DNA of 33,246 bases from Pseudomonas sp. dw_612 (GCF_018449725.1 NZ_JAAVVC010000034.1:1-33246), one strand, 5' to 3'. Positions 15,736 to 24,532 are shown, numbered from the stretch's first letter. Notes: generated by a model from the letters alone, not told the origin. Made by a program: numbers and translations.

Positions 15736-15761
15736 TTACCGAGCCCCACACACAATTCCCC

Positions 15762-15850
15762 TGTGGGAGCGGGCTTGCTCGCGAAGAGGGAGTGTCAGTC
15801 GACATTTTTGTAGCTGACACACCGCTTTCGCGAGCAAGCCCGCTCCCACA
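15762..15850. repeat. REP doublet (REPIN-like), loop orientation forward
   Basis: TGTGGGAGCGGGCTTGCTCG CGAAGAGGG, loop TCAGTCGACATTTTTGTAGC, then the inverted unit ending GCTCCCACA. It fills the gap between the BMP gene and the oxygenase gene. Confidence 0.92.
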
Positions 15851-15880
15851 ATTGATCTTCAGCGTTTTTGAGGACTGCGC

Positions 15881-16846
15881 ATGAACCAGCTCCCCATCAT
15901 CGACATCGCCCCGCTCTACACCGACGACACACACGCCTGGCAATCCATCGCCACGCAAATCGACCACGCCTGCCGCGACTGGGGCTTTTTCTATATCAAG
16001 GGCCACCCGATCAGCGCCGCTCGCATCGAAGCTGTGCTCGACCACGCCCAACGCTTCTTCGCCCTGCCCACCGCCGAAAAGCTCAAGATCGACATCACCC
16101 AAACCACCCACCATCGCGGCTACGGCGCTATCGCCACTGAACAACTGGACCCGAGCAAACCCAGCGACCTGAAAGAAACCTTCGACATGGGCCTGCACCT
16201 GCCGGCCGATCACCCGGACGTACTGGCGAACAAACCGCTGCGCGGCTCCAACCGTCATCCATCGATGCCCGGTTGGGAAGCGCTGATGGAGCAACATTAC
16301 GTCGACATGCAGGCCCTCGCCCAAACCCTGCTGCGGGCCATGACCCTGGCACTCAACATCGAGCGCGACTTTTTCGACACTCGCTTCAATGAACCCGTCA
16401 GCGTGCTGCGGATGATTCATTACCCGCCGCGCCACACCGCCATTTCCGCAGAACAGCAAGGCGCCGGGGCCCACACCGATTACGGCTGCATCACCCTGCT
16501 CTACCAGGACACGGCCGGTGGCCTGCAAGTGCGCAACGTGAACGGCGACTGGATCGACGCGCCACCCATGGATGGCACCTTCGTGGTCAACCTCGGCGAC
16601 ATGATGGCGCGCTGGAGCAACGACCGTTATCGGTCGACGCCACACCGTGTCATCAGCCCGTTGGGGGTGGACCGTTACTCGATGCCGTTTTTCGCCGAAC
16701 CGCACCCGGACACGCCCATCGAATGCCTGCCTGGTTGCCAGGATGCCGCGCACCCGGCGAAATATCCCACGACCACCTGCGCCGAATTCCTGCTCTCGCG
16801 TTTCGCCGATACCTACGCCTATCGGCGGGAGCTGGAAAAGATTTGA
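15881..16846 (+). CDS. 2-oxoglutarate/Fe(II)-dependent oxygenase (isopenicillin N synthase-like)
   Basis: A 321-aa oxygenase with a DIOX_N-type N-terminus (MNQLPIIDIAPLY, about 1-110) and a double-stranded beta-helix 2OG-Fe(II) domain (about 170-275). The iron triad is His198-x-Asp200 (GAHTDYG) and His255 (TPHRV). Arg265 with Ser267 (RYSMPFF) is the expected 2-oxoglutarate anchor. It should hydroxylate or otherwise oxidise a small molecule in the cytoplasm. The substrate is unknown to me. It lies between the BMP protein and adenine deaminase genes (81 bases before the latter), and P. aeruginosa has a similar oxidoreductase immediately before its adenine deaminase gene. Purine or nucleoside oxidation is therefore a reasonable guess, not a demonstrated role. 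Confidence 0.85.
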   Translation: MNQLPIIDIAPLYTDDTHAWQSIATQIDHACRDWGFFYIKGHPISAARIEAVLDHAQRFFALPTAEKLKIDITQTTHHRGYGAIATEQLDPSKPSDLKETFDMGLHLPADHPDVLANKPLRGSNRHPSMPGWEALMEQHYVDMQALAQTLLRAMTLALNIERDFFDTRFNEPVSVLRMIHYPPRHTAISAEQQGAGAHTDYGCITLLYQDTAGGLQVRNVNGDWIDAPPMDGTFVVNLGDMMARWSNDRYRSTPHRVISPLGVDRYSMPFFAEPHPDTPIECLPGCQDAAHPAKYPTTTCAEFLLSRFADTYAYRRELEKI

Positions 16847-16927
16847 TCAACCGTCTGGTCAGGTTTTACCAATTGTTGCAGCGAGCATCTGTAGAATGCC
16901 GTCATTGCACCTGATGAGAATTCGAAC

Positions 16928-17881
16928 ATGTACGACTGGCTGAACGCCCTGCCCAAGGCAGAACTGCACTTGCACCTGGAAGGCTCGCTGGAGCCCGAGT
17001 TGCTGTTTGCCCTGGCCGAACGCAACAAGATTGCCCTGCCGTGGGACGACGTCGAAACCCTGCGCAAGGCGTATGCCTTCAACAACCTGCAAGAGTTTCT
17101 CGACCTGTATTACAAGGGCGCCGACGTGTTGCGCACCTCCCAGGATTTCTACGACCTGACCTGGGCCTACCTGTTGCGTTGCAAGGCGCAGAACGTGATT
17201 CACACCGAACCGTTCTTCGACCCGCAGACCCACACCGACCGTGGCGTGCCCTTTGAAGTGGTGCTCAACGGTATTGCGGCCGCGTTGAAAGATGGCGAGC
17301 AACAACTGGGCATCACCAGCGGTTTGATCCTGAGCTTCCTGCGCCATTTGAGCGAAGACGAAGCGCAGAAAACCCTCGACCAGGCGCTGCCGTTCCGCGA
17401 TGCGTTTGTCGCTGTCGGCCTGGACAGTTCAGAGATGGGTCACCCGCCGAGCAAGTTCCAGCGTGTGTTTGATCGTGCCCGTCACGAAGGCTTCCTGACC
17501 GTGGCCCACGCTGGTGAAGAAGGCCCGCCGGAATACATCTGGGAAGCCATCGATCTGCTGAAAATCCAGCGCATCGACCATGGCGTGCGCGCCATCGAAG
17601 ACGAGCGTCTGATGCAGCGGATCATCGACGAACAGATCCCGCTGACCGTGTGCCCGTTGTCCAACACCAAACTCTGCGTATTCGATCACATGTCCCAGCA
17701 CAACATCCTCGACATGCTGGAGCGTGGCGTCAAAGTCACGGTGAACTCGGATGACCCGGCGTACTTCGGCGGTTACGTCACCGAGAACTTCCATGCGCTG
17801 TATACCGATTTGGGCATGACCCAGGATCAGGCCAAGCGATTGGCGCAAAACAGTCTGGATGCGCGGTTGGTCAAGCCATAA
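16928..17881 (+). CDS. Adenine deaminase (adenosine deaminase family)
   Basis: A 317-aa TIM-barrel deaminase that converts adenine to hypoxanthine and ammonia. Zn ligands and catalytic residues are visible: AELHLHLEGS (His14, His16), AHAGEE (His194, Glu197), IDHGVR (His218) and NSDDPAYF (Asp275, Asp276). Compared with true adenosine deaminases, the segment before the HAGE motif reads SSEMGHPPSKF and the last motif is NSDDPAYF; from memory both mark the adenine-specific bacterial and fungal group that includes P. aeruginosa PA0148. Cytosolic purine salvage is the expected role, feeding xanthine and urate catabolism with nitrogen. A TAGAAT hexamer at 16892 could be a sigma-70 -10, though no good -35 accompanies it. 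Confidence 0.92.
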   Translation: MYDWLNALPKAELHLHLEGSLEPELLFALAERNKIALPWDDVETLRKAYAFNNLQEFLDLYYKGADVLRTSQDFYDLTWAYLLRCKAQNVIHTEPFFDPQTHTDRGVPFEVVLNGIAAALKDGEQQLGITSGLILSFLRHLSEDEAQKTLDQALPFRDAFVAVGLDSSEMGHPPSKFQRVFDRARHEGFLTVAHAGEEGPPEYIWEAIDLLKIQRIDHGVRAIEDERLMQRIIDEQIPLTVCPLSNTKLCVFDHMSQHNILDMLERGVKVTVNSDDPAYFGGYVTENFHALYTDLGMTQDQAKRLAQNSLDARLVKP

Positions 17882-17900
17882 GTCTCACCGCATAACCTAA

Positions 17901-17989
17901 TGTGGGAGCGGGCTTGCTCGCGAATGCGGTGTGTCAGCTACAGAAATGTCGACTGACCCACCGCATTCGCGAGCAAGCCCGCTCCCACA
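17901..17989. repeat. REP doublet (REPIN-like), loop orientation reverse
   Basis: TGTGGGAGCGGGCTTGCTCG CGAATGCGG, loop CAGCTACAGAAATGTCGACTG, then the inverted unit ending GCTCCCACA. Its loop is the reverse complement of the one at 15762 and 13161. Two convergent genes meet here. Confidence 0.92.
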
Positions 17990-18000
17990 GGGTTTTGTGT

Positions 18001-19383
18001 TTAGCCAATGGCTACCGGTTCAGTCAGCTCTTCCAACGTCTTGCCCCGCGTTTCCATCCCGAACACCCACACCACCCCCGCCGCAATCGCAAAGCACATC
18101 GCCCCCAACGCGAACACCCCGCCCTGCCCGGTAATCGGGAACACCAGCCCGGTCACCAACGGCCCGAGTAGCGAACCGACGCGCCCGATTGCCGAGGCAA
18201 ATCCCGAGCCCGTGGCCCGTGCCGAGGTCGGGTACAGCTCTGGGGTGTAGGTGTAGAGCACGGCCCACATGCCGAACAGGAAGAATTGCATCAGCAGGCC
18301 CGAGGTGATCAACAGGCCGACGTTGCCGCCAAACACCGCACTCTGACCATAAAGAAATGCCATCACCCCGCCGCCCAGCAACGTCACGATGCACACCGGT
18401 TTACGTCCCCAACGCTCCACCAGCCAGGCAGCCATCAGGAACCCGGGAATCCCGCCGAGGGAAATCAGCACCGTGTAATACACCGACTGCGTCACGGCAA
18501 AACCCGACTGTTGCAGCAAGGCGCTGAGCCACGAGGTCAGGCCATAGAAACCGAGCAAGGCGAAGAACCAGACACTCCAGATCATCATCGTGCGCTGGCG
18601 GTACAGCGGCGACCAGATCTGCTGCAGCGCGGAAAAGAAAGTGCCCGGTGTGCTCGCCATTCGCGGCAAGCGAATCGGCGCGGGAAGATCAGAGCGCCCC
18701 AAGGATCGGCGCACCTGTTCTTCAATGCCTAGCAATACCTTGTCCGCCGCATCATGCCGCCCGGCCTGTTCCAGCCAGCGCGGCGACTCGGGAATGAAGA
18801 AGCGAATCGCCAGGACAAACACCGCCGGCACCGCCAACACCAGAAAGATGTCGCGCCAGCCGATCACCGGCAGCAGGAAGTACGACAGCACCCCGGCCGC
18901 CACGAAACCCAGCGGCCAGAAGCCGTCCATCAACGCGATATAACGCCCGCGTTTTTTGGCCGGAATAAGCTCCGAGAGCATCGACTGCGCAATCGGAAAC
19001 TCCATGCCCATGCCGATCCCCAACAGGACGCGGAACATCGTCAGGGTTTCCACGTTCTGCGCCGTCGAGCACAAGTAACTGGCGATGCCCCACAACACGA
19101 TGCTCCACTGGAACACCGGTTTGCGCCCAAAGCGGTCGGCCAGCATGCCGGACAAGGACGCCCCCAGCACCATGCCAAAAAAGCTCGAACTGGCCAGCAA
19201 TCCGGCCTGGGCACTGCTCAGGCCAAACTCGGTTTTGATCGAGCCGAGCAGGAAAGTCATCATCGCCAAGTCCATGGAGTCGAAGAAAAACGCCAGGGCA
19301 ATGATGATGAAAATGATGCGGTGATAGCCGCTGATGGGCAGCCGTTCCAAGCGTTCTGCTGCGCTGAATCCTTTTAATTCCAT
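18001..19383 (-). CDS. MFS transporter (sugar/metabolite:H+ symporter type)
   Basis: A 460-aa, 12-helix major facilitator with two matching halves. The first carries LADRFGRKPVFQWS after helix 2 and FFIPESPRWLEQAGRHD in the central loop. The second carries VERWGRKPVCIVTLLGG, and TPELYPTSARATGSGFASA is near helix 10-11. These are signatures of the sugar-porter/metabolite:H+ symporter group, which includes niacin (NiaP-like) and aromatic-acid carriers. The substrate cannot be fixed. An ArsR-type regulator gene lies 126 bases upstream on the same strand and may control it. Purine transport is not suggested by its family. Confidence 0.85.
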   Translation of the reverse strand: MELKGFSAAERLERLPISGYHRIIFIIIALAFFFDSMDLAMMTFLLGSIKTEFGLSSAQAGLLASSSFFGMVLGASLSGMLADRFGRKPVFQWSIVLWGIASYLCSTAQNVETLTMFRVLLGIGMGMEFPIAQSMLSELIPAKKRGRYIALMDGFWPLGFVAAGVLSYFLLPVIGWRDIFLVLAVPAVFVLAIRFFIPESPRWLEQAGRHDAADKVLLGIEEQVRRSLGRSDLPAPIRLPRMASTPGTFFSALQQIWSPLYRQRTMMIWSVWFFALLGFYGLTSWLSALLQQSGFAVTQSVYYTVLISLGGIPGFLMAAWLVERWGRKPVCIVTLLGGGVMAFLYGQSAVFGGNVGLLITSGLLMQFFLFGMWAVLYTYTPELYPTSARATGSGFASAIGRVGSLLGPLVTGLVFPITGQGGVFALGAMCFAIAAGVVWVFGMETRGKTLEELTEPVAIG

Positions 19384-19509
19384 GCCACACCCCCCGTCCG
19401 AAAGTCCCCGGATCGAGTGTGCGCGATAGCGGCTGGGGGTTATTGCTGGATGCGACCTGCCCGCAACCCTGAACGACGCCCGAGACCTCAGACGTCGGTC
19501 TCGACGCGC

Positions 19510-20244
19510 CTACAACGCCATTTCCAGCTCGGTTTCCTTGGCGAAGCGATGAACTTCACGCTGCCCGGTCGTGGTGATCTGCAAGGCCCGGGAATCGTTG
19601 GGCAGGGCCAACCAGCCGGACTGCATGAACAACTGCAGCAACGCCGCGCCCAGTGAACCACCCAAATGCGGACGCCGCTCACTCCAGTCAGGGCAGGCGC
19701 AGGCAATTTGCGCATTACGGTGGGCCAGGGCCTGGATGAACACCCCGCGGCTGGCCAGTTGCTTGGCACCCTTGTGGGTGACGACGACCCGCTGATCGAA
19801 CTGCTCGATCCAGCCGGCATCCAGCAAACGCTGGTACAGGTCGGCGGCCAGCGTACCGCCCAAATGGTCGTCGCAGAGCCGCGCCTGCAACAACGACGAC
19901 GGCGCCGCCTGGCGTTTGCCCAAGAGGTTGCCGCGCTTGATCGTCTCTGGAATCTCCCGTGGCGTGCTGGCCAGGGTGGCACTCGCCAGCGCCTCCACTG
20001 CCGCGCCAATTTCGGGGGCCGCCAGGCGGAAGAATCTTTTCCGTCCGCGCTCTTCAACTTTCAACAGACCTCCGGCGGACAAACGCCCCAGGTGTGCACT
20101 GGCCGAAGATGGCGACAGCCCGGCCAGCAAGGCCAGCTCTTCGGTTTGCCGCGCCGAGCCATCCATCAAGGCCCACATCATTGCGCTGCGCTTGGGGTCA
20201 GCCAACAACGTGGCGATCTGGCTGATGCAAGGTGCATGTTCCAT
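19510..20244 (-). CDS. ArsR-type winged-helix regulator with C-terminal extension
   Basis: A 244-aa protein. An ArsR/SmtB-like winged helix occupies about residues 5-85 (ISQIATLLADPKRSAMMWAL, then ALLAGLSPSSASAHLGRLSA and LLKVEERGRKRFFRL). A C-terminal domain of about 150 residues includes CACPDWSERRPHLGGSLGAA. The start at 20244 is chosen because AGGGAG precedes it at good spacing and MEHAPCISQIA fits the family; the frame is open another 106 codons upstream without support. Classical metal-binding CxC at the recognition helix is absent. The Cys-x-Cys near residue 208 could bind a ligand or metal, but this is speculative. It probably regulates itself and the downstream MFS gene. Confidence 0.85.
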   Translation of the reverse strand: MEHAPCISQIATLLADPKRSAMMWALMDGSARQTEELALLAGLSPSSASAHLGRLSAGGLLKVEERGRKRFFRLAAPEIGAAVEALASATLASTPREIPETIKRGNLLGKRQAAPSSLLQARLCDDHLGGTLAADLYQRLLDAGWIEQFDQRVVVTHKGAKQLASRGVFIQALAHRNAQIACACPDWSERRPHLGGSLGAALLQLFMQSGWLALPNDSRALQITTTGQREVHRFAKETELEMAL

Positions 20245-20548
20245 GTATTCACTCCCTGTTGAATCGTATCGTCTACTGCTCACAGACATCTTGACCAGTA
20301 ATGTGTCGTCGGCCAAGACGCGAAAACCGCCATGAGCCCGGTCAGGCAAGTCACCCACACCCCGTGTTCTGTCGAGCCACCCGCGCCGGCTCCCGGCAAG
20401 GACGACTGGATTGTGAACGCGTCCGCGCCGGTGCGACGGTGCAGGCATAAAGCGGGCGCTAGTATAAGCGGGTTGACCGCCGGATCCTGCCCTTGGGAGG
20501 CCGCGGGTGGTGATAGTTCCTGACAGAAATTTCGCTATTTGCCTGCGA
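20245..20548. other. Gene-free gap between ArsR-type and LysR genes
   Basis: 304 bases with no supportable gene and no REP. It holds the upstream region of the ArsR-type gene on the right side of its start, where AATCGTATCGTC (about 20262-20273) could be part of an operator. The remainder shows nothing I can name. Confidence 0.55.
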
Positions 20549-21478
20549 CTATTGATCAGCACCCGGTAACGACGGAAATTGACTACTCAATTGCGCGCAT
20601 CGGCTGGCGAGCATTTCCCGCAAAAGGTTCACCGGCTTACTCAATTGTGCGCGATGGGCGCACAGCAAATTCAGCGGTGCGCGCTCGCACAACAACTCCG
20701 GCAGCAGCACTTTCAAGCGACCGGCCAGCACATCGGCGCCTACATCGAGCCAGGACTTGTAGGCAATGCCGGCCCCCGCCACGGCCCACAGGCGCACCAC
20801 ATCGGCGTCATCGCTGAAACGGTCACCGCTGACCGTCAGGCCGACTTCGCGCTTGCCATCGTGGAAACTCCAGTGATCGTGAACCCGGCTGCCAAGCATA
20901 AACAGCAGGCAATTGTGCTGCGCCAGTTGCTCCAGTTGCCGGGGTTCGCCATGCCGGGCCAGGTAAGCGGGGGATGCACAGAGTACGCGGCGGTTCTGCG
21001 GGGCGATGGGCAGCGCTACCAGGCTTGAGTCCTCCGGTTCGCCGTACCGCAGGGCGATGTCCACCGGTTGGCGAAACAGGTCGGCGATGCGATCCCCCAA
21101 CAACAAACGCACAGTCAGTTTCGGATGCTCACGCTGAAACTCGTCCAGCCACGGCAACAGCAGGTTGCGACCAAAGTCCGAAGGCGCCGACAGTTGCAGC
21201 ACACCGCTGACCTGATCCTGACCGCTGGCCAGCAAACGCCGGCCCTCATCCAGATTGCTCAGGGCCGCCCGAGCGTATTCCAGAAAACCCTCGCCTTCGG
21301 CGGTCAGGCGCAGGCTGCGGGTGGAGCGGGCCAGCAATCGTGCGCCGAGTTGCTGTTCAATCCGCTTGAGCGCCGCACTGGCCACAGCCGCCGACATGTC
21401 CATCACCCGTGCCGCCGCCGACAGGCTGCCCAGATCCGCCGCCCGGACAAACAACTGCAAGTCATCGAAACGCAGCAT
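20549..21478 (-). CDS. LysR-family transcriptional regulator
   Basis: A 309-aa LysR-type regulator. The winged helix is at about residues 4-62 (FDDLQLFVRAADLGSLSAAA, MSAAVASAALKRIEQQLGAR), and the effector domain at about 90-295 contains PVDIALRYGEPEDSSLVALP, the CrgA/PP2-like subgroup pattern. Minus-strand GAGG sits 6 bases before its ATG. It is divergent from the ABM-monooxygenase and quinone-reductase-like genes across 118 bases, so those are the likely targets, possibly in response to quinones or electrophiles. The AT-rich ATTATCAAAAAAATATTG stretch at about 21491 could hold the operator. Confidence 0.9.
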   Translation of the reverse strand: MLRFDDLQLFVRAADLGSLSAAARVMDMSAAVASAALKRIEQQLGARLLARSTRSLRLTAEGEGFLEYARAALSNLDEGRRLLASGQDQVSGVLQLSAPSDFGRNLLLPWLDEFQREHPKLTVRLLLGDRIADLFRQPVDIALRYGEPEDSSLVALPIAPQNRRVLCASPAYLARHGEPRQLEQLAQHNCLLFMLGSRVHDHWSFHDGKREVGLTVSGDRFSDDADVVRLWAVAGAGIAYKSWLDVGADVLAGRLKVLLPELLCERAPLNLLCAHRAQLSKPVNLLREMLASRCAQLSSQFPSLPGADQ

Positions 21479-21596
21479 TCTCAGCCTCGATTATCAAAAA
21501 AATATTGAAAGAGACTGCTCTTTTAGCGGGTTTTATCTTGCCGGGAAATAGCCAATCATCTGTCCCATCGAAATCACTCAGCGTCAGGAGTCGAAC

Positions 21597-21890
21597 ATGT
21601 CCCAGCCGTTTACCGCCATTGCCACCCTCATCGCCAAACCCGGCCAGCAGGATGCCCTCGAACAGCACCTGCGGGCGCTGCTGGAACCCACCCGCGCCGA
21701 GGCCGGTTGCGGTCAATACGATTTGCACCAGGACCTGGCCAACCCTTTGGCTTTCTACATGATCGAACAATGGAGCAGCGACGAAGCCCTGCAAGCCCAC
21801 GACGCCAGCGCCCACATCCAGAACTTCCGCGCCAAGGCCGGTGACTTTCTCGAACACTTCGACCTCAAGCGCTTGCGCACCCTGGCCTGA
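21597..21890 (+). CDS. Antibiotic biosynthesis monooxygenase (ABM) domain protein, putative quinol monooxygenase
   Basis: A 97-aa single-domain protein of the ABM/YgiN type. It shows the dimeric alpha+beta pattern with ATLIAKPGQQDALEQHLRAL at the start, GCGQYDLHQDLANPLAFYMI in the middle and EQWSSDEALQAHDASAH near the end. YgiN-like members oxidise quinols or related aromatics without cofactors. CAGGAG precedes the ATG. A quinone-reductase-like gene begins 31 bases after its stop, so the pair probably forms one redox-detoxification operon under the divergent LysR. Confidence 0.88.
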   Translation: MSQPFTAIATLIAKPGQQDALEQHLRALLEPTRAEAGCGQYDLHQDLANPLAFYMIEQWSSDEALQAHDASAHIQNFRAKAGDFLEHFDLKRLRTLA

Positions 21891-21921
21891 TTTCTTCCTT
21901 TATTACGACGGAGCCCCTTTT

Positions 21922-22935
21922 ATGAAAGCGATTGCCTACTACGCCTCCCTGCCGATCAGCGACGCCAAATCCCTGCAAGACATCGAACTGCCAGAACCGG
22001 TGGCCGGCCCGCGCGACCTGCTGGTGGAAGTCAAAGCCATTTCGGTCAACCCGGTGGACACCAAGGTCCGGCAGAACGTCCAGCCAGAAGACGGCGCGGC
22101 GAAAGTACTGGGCTGGGACGTGGCCGGTGTGGTCAAGGCCGTGGGCAGTGAAGTCACGCTGTTCAAGGCCGGCGATAAAGTGTTCTACGCCGGCTCCATC
22201 GCCCGCGCTGGCGGCAACAGTGAGCTGCATGTGGTGGACGAGCGGATTGTCGGGCACATGCCCAAGTCCCTTGGCTTCGCCGAAGCCGCCGCGCTGCCGC
22301 TGACCGCGATCACGGCGTGGGAATTGTTGTTCGAACGCCTGCAAGTGCGCGAAGGCAACACCGATGAAGGTCAGAGTTTGCTGATCGTCGGCGCTGCGGG
22401 TGGTGTCGGTTCGATCCTGACCCAACTGGCCAGCCAGCTCACCGGGTTGAAAGTCATCGGCACCGCATCCCGCCCGCAAACCCAGAGCTGGGTGCGTGAG
22501 TTGGGGGCCGATCTGGTGATCGATCATAGCCAGCCGCTGAGCGAAGAACTCAAGCGTGCCGACATCAAGCAGGTGACCCACGTCGCCAGCCTGACCCAGA
22601 CCGATGAACATCTGGATCAACTGGTCGAGGCCTTGGCGCCTCAGGGCAAGCTAGCGTTGATTGATGATCCAAAGGCGCTCGACGTGACCAAACTCAAGCG
22701 CAAGAGCATTTCGTTGCACTGGGAGTTCATGTACACCCGCTCGCTGTTCGAGACTGCCGACATGATCGAGCAGCACAATTTGCTCAACCGTATCGCGCAG
22801 TTGATCGATGCCGGGACATTGAAAACCACGGTGGGCGAACACTTCGGCGTCATCAACGCGAGCAACCTGCGCCGCGCCCATGAACTGCTGGAAAGCGGCA
22901 AGGCCAAAGGCAAGATCGTGCTGGAAGGGTTTTAA
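21922..22935 (+). CDS. Zinc-type alcohol dehydrogenase-like / NADPH:quinone reductase family protein
   Basis: A 337-aa MDR-superfamily oxidoreductase. The GroES-like N-terminal domain covers about 1-125 (SVNPVDTKVR, VLGWDVAGVVKAVGSEVTLF), and the Rossmann domain has GAAGGVGS at 157-164. The protein contains no cysteine, so neither the catalytic nor the structural zinc site of alcohol dehydrogenases is present. It should use NADPH to reduce quinones or enones. The start at 21922 follows CGGAG; the in-frame extension back into the ABM gene is discounted. It is the second gene of the LysR-controlled pair. Confidence 0.9.
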   Translation: MKAIAYYASLPISDAKSLQDIELPEPVAGPRDLLVEVKAISVNPVDTKVRQNVQPEDGAAKVLGWDVAGVVKAVGSEVTLFKAGDKVFYAGSIARAGGNSELHVVDERIVGHMPKSLGFAEAAALPLTAITAWELLFERLQVREGNTDEGQSLLIVGAAGGVGSILTQLASQLTGLKVIGTASRPQTQSWVRELGADLVIDHSQPLSEELKRADIKQVTHVASLTQTDEHLDQLVEALAPQGKLALIDDPKALDVTKLKRKSISLHWEFMYTRSLFETADMIEQHNLLNRIAQLIDAGTLKTTVGEHFGVINASNLRRAHELLESGKAKGKIVLEGF

Positions 22936-22940
22936 CACCC

Positions 22941-23052
22941 AGATCAAAAGATCGCAGGCTTCGCCAGCTCCTACAGACTTTGTGTACAGCCCGAATATCC
23001 GGGCCAACACCGATCCCTGTAGGAGCTGCCGAAGGCTGCGATCTTTTGATCT
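22941..23052. repeat. Family-B palindromic intergenic repeat
   Basis: AGATCAAAAGATCGCAGGCT...CCAGCTCCTACAG is followed by a 40-base loop and the inverted copy CTGTAGGAGCTGCCGAAGGC...TTTTGATCT. It begins 5 bases after the oxidoreductase stop codon. It is the same family as 5648-5730 and 29704-29806. Confidence 0.88.
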
Positions 23053-23156
23053 TACAAACCGTCAGTCTGAGAGTTGACCGTTGTCACAATTGCGATCGTA
23101 TTCGGGTCTACAATCGAGACCTCTGCGACACAATCTTTTACTTAAGGAGGTCAGCA

Positions 23157-23327
23157 ATGAAGATCCTGATAAAAGAAGTGGCAACATCCCAGTGGCAAGT
23201 CCGTCTCGACCAACACGCCATCACGTTCCGCAGCGAAGCTGAAGCGCGCGCCTTCACCCGTACCCTGGAAGCGCGGCTCCACGCCCCTCATCAAATCCCC
23301 GACCGCCAGCAGCGTGCCGCTGGCTAA
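23157..23327 (+). CDS. Small conserved-looking basic protein, 56 aa
   Basis: A 56-aa protein beginning MKILIKEVATSQWQVRLDQH and containing ITFRSEAEARAFTRTLEARL, which predicts a short beta-hairpin followed by an amphipathic helix. It has a perfect eight-base Shine-Dalgarno, AAGGAGGT (23144-23151), 5 bases before the ATG, much stronger than most genes here, which argues for real translation. The composition is basic, with no membrane segment or signal. I recognise no family. The frame is open further upstream through the family-B repeat, but that part is discounted. It converges with the Bcr/CflA gene, the two stops being 8 bases apart. Confidence 0.75.
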   Translation: MKILIKEVATSQWQVRLDQHAITFRSEAEARAFTRTLEARLHAPHQIPDRQQRAAG

Positions 23328-23335
23328 ATCCGGTT

Positions 23336-24532
23336 TCAGACCGCGGCTTGGGCCAGCGCCCGGGCATTTTGTAAACGTCGGGTGAGCATCGCGGCGCTCA
23401 CCACCAGAATTCCGCACAGGCTGATGACCATGGCCATCGGCATGGCGCTGCCATCGTGTAAAACCCCCACCAGCGTTGCCGCTCCGGCGGCGACGCTGAA
23501 TTGCAGGCACCCGAGCAACGCCGACGCACTGCCGGCGCGAGCGCCCTGCCCGTTCATGGCGCAGGCCGACGCGTTGGGCAGGATGCAACCGAGGCTGGCG
23601 ATGCAGACAAACAATGGAATCAGCAGCGGCCATAGTTGTTCGGTGTGCATCGAACTCACCGCGAGCAATGTCAGGCCTGCGCCCAGGTAAATCCACACCG
23701 TGCGCGCCAGCAGGAACGCCGGCCCACGCTTGGCCAACAGTCGCGCGTTGACCTGCGCCACCAGGATGAAGCCCGCCGCGTTGGTGCCGAACAGCCAGCC
23801 GAAATGCTCGGCCGGCACGCCATAAAGCTTGATGAAGACAAACGGCGAACCGGAGATGTAGGCAAACATGCCTGCGACGGCGAGACCGCCGGTCAAGGCG
23901 TGGCCGAGGTAGACCGGATCGGCCAGCAGCCGGCCGTACTGACGCAATGCGCCCTTCAACGGCTGGCGCGGCACATAGTCCGGCAGGCTTTCCGGCAACC
24001 CAAGGGCCACGGCCAGTGCGGCCAGGGCGCTGAACCCGGTCAGCACCAGGAAGATCGACTGCCAACCGGTGGTGTTGACCAGCAACCCGCCAAGCATCGG
24101 TGCCAGGATCGGCGCCAGCCCCATCACCAGCATCAGTTGCGAAAAGACTTTTGCCGAGCCCACCGCATCGCATTTATCACTGACCACCGCCCGGGAAATC
24201 ACCATCCCCGCGCAACCGCCCAGTGCCTGGATGAAGCGTGCGCCCATCAGCCATTCCAGATTCGGCGCAAACGCACACGCCAGGGAAGCAGCGGTGAACA
24301 AGCCAACGCCCGTGAGCAACGGAATACGCCGCCCAAAACGATCCGCCACCGGGCCGTAGAGCAGTTGACCAATGGACAAGCCGAGGAAATACGCGGCAAG
24401 CGTCATCTGCACGTGTTTTTCGTCGGTGCCGAACGACTGCGCGATCGCCGGGAACGCCGGCAGATAGAAATCGATCGCCAGCGGACCGAAAGCGGTCAGG
24501 GCACCAAGAATCAGAATGGTACGGAAGTTCAT
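23336..24532 (-). CDS. Bcr/CflA-family multidrug efflux MFS transporter
   Basis: A 398-aa, 12-helix major facilitator of the DHA1/Bcr-CflA type. Typical elements are FGPLAIDFYLPAFPAIAQSF in helix 1, GQLLYGPVADRFGRRIPLL in loop 2-3, RFIQALGGCAGMVISRAVV (helix 4-5) and LMLVMGLAPILAPMLGG (antiporter-like motif C, helix 5). Members export chloramphenicol, bicyclomycin, sulfonamides or cysteine; the substrate here is unknown. The ATG at 24532 has only a weak Shine-Dalgarno. No regulator adjoins it. Confidence 0.9.
   Translation of the reverse strand: MNFRTILILGALTAFGPLAIDFYLPAFPAIAQSFGTDEKHVQMTLAAYFLGLSIGQLLYGPVADRFGRRIPLLTGVGLFTAASLACAFAPNLEWLMGARFIQALGGCAGMVISRAVVSDKCDAVGSAKVFSQLMLVMGLAPILAPMLGGLLVNTTGWQSIFLVLTGFSALAALAVALGLPESLPDYVPRQPLKGALRQYGRLLADPVYLGHALTGGLAVAGMFAYISGSPFVFIKLYGVPAEHFGWLFGTNAAGFILVAQVNARLLAKRGPAFLLARTVWIYLGAGLTLLAVSSMHTEQLWPLLIPLFVCIASLGCILPNASACAMNGQGARAGSASALLGCLQFSVAAGAATLVGVLHDGSAMPMAMVISLCGILVVSAAMLTRRLQNARALAQAAV

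Noticed and set aside
19510..20562. 350-aa version of the ArsR-type regulator
   Set aside because: The first 106 residues show no domain and lack a ribosome binding site; AGGGAG precedes the ATG at 20244.
23074..23114. TTGACC and TACAAT as a sigma-70 promoter for the 56-aa gene
   Set aside because: The spacing is 29 bases, too long for a standard promoter, and no better -35 was found.
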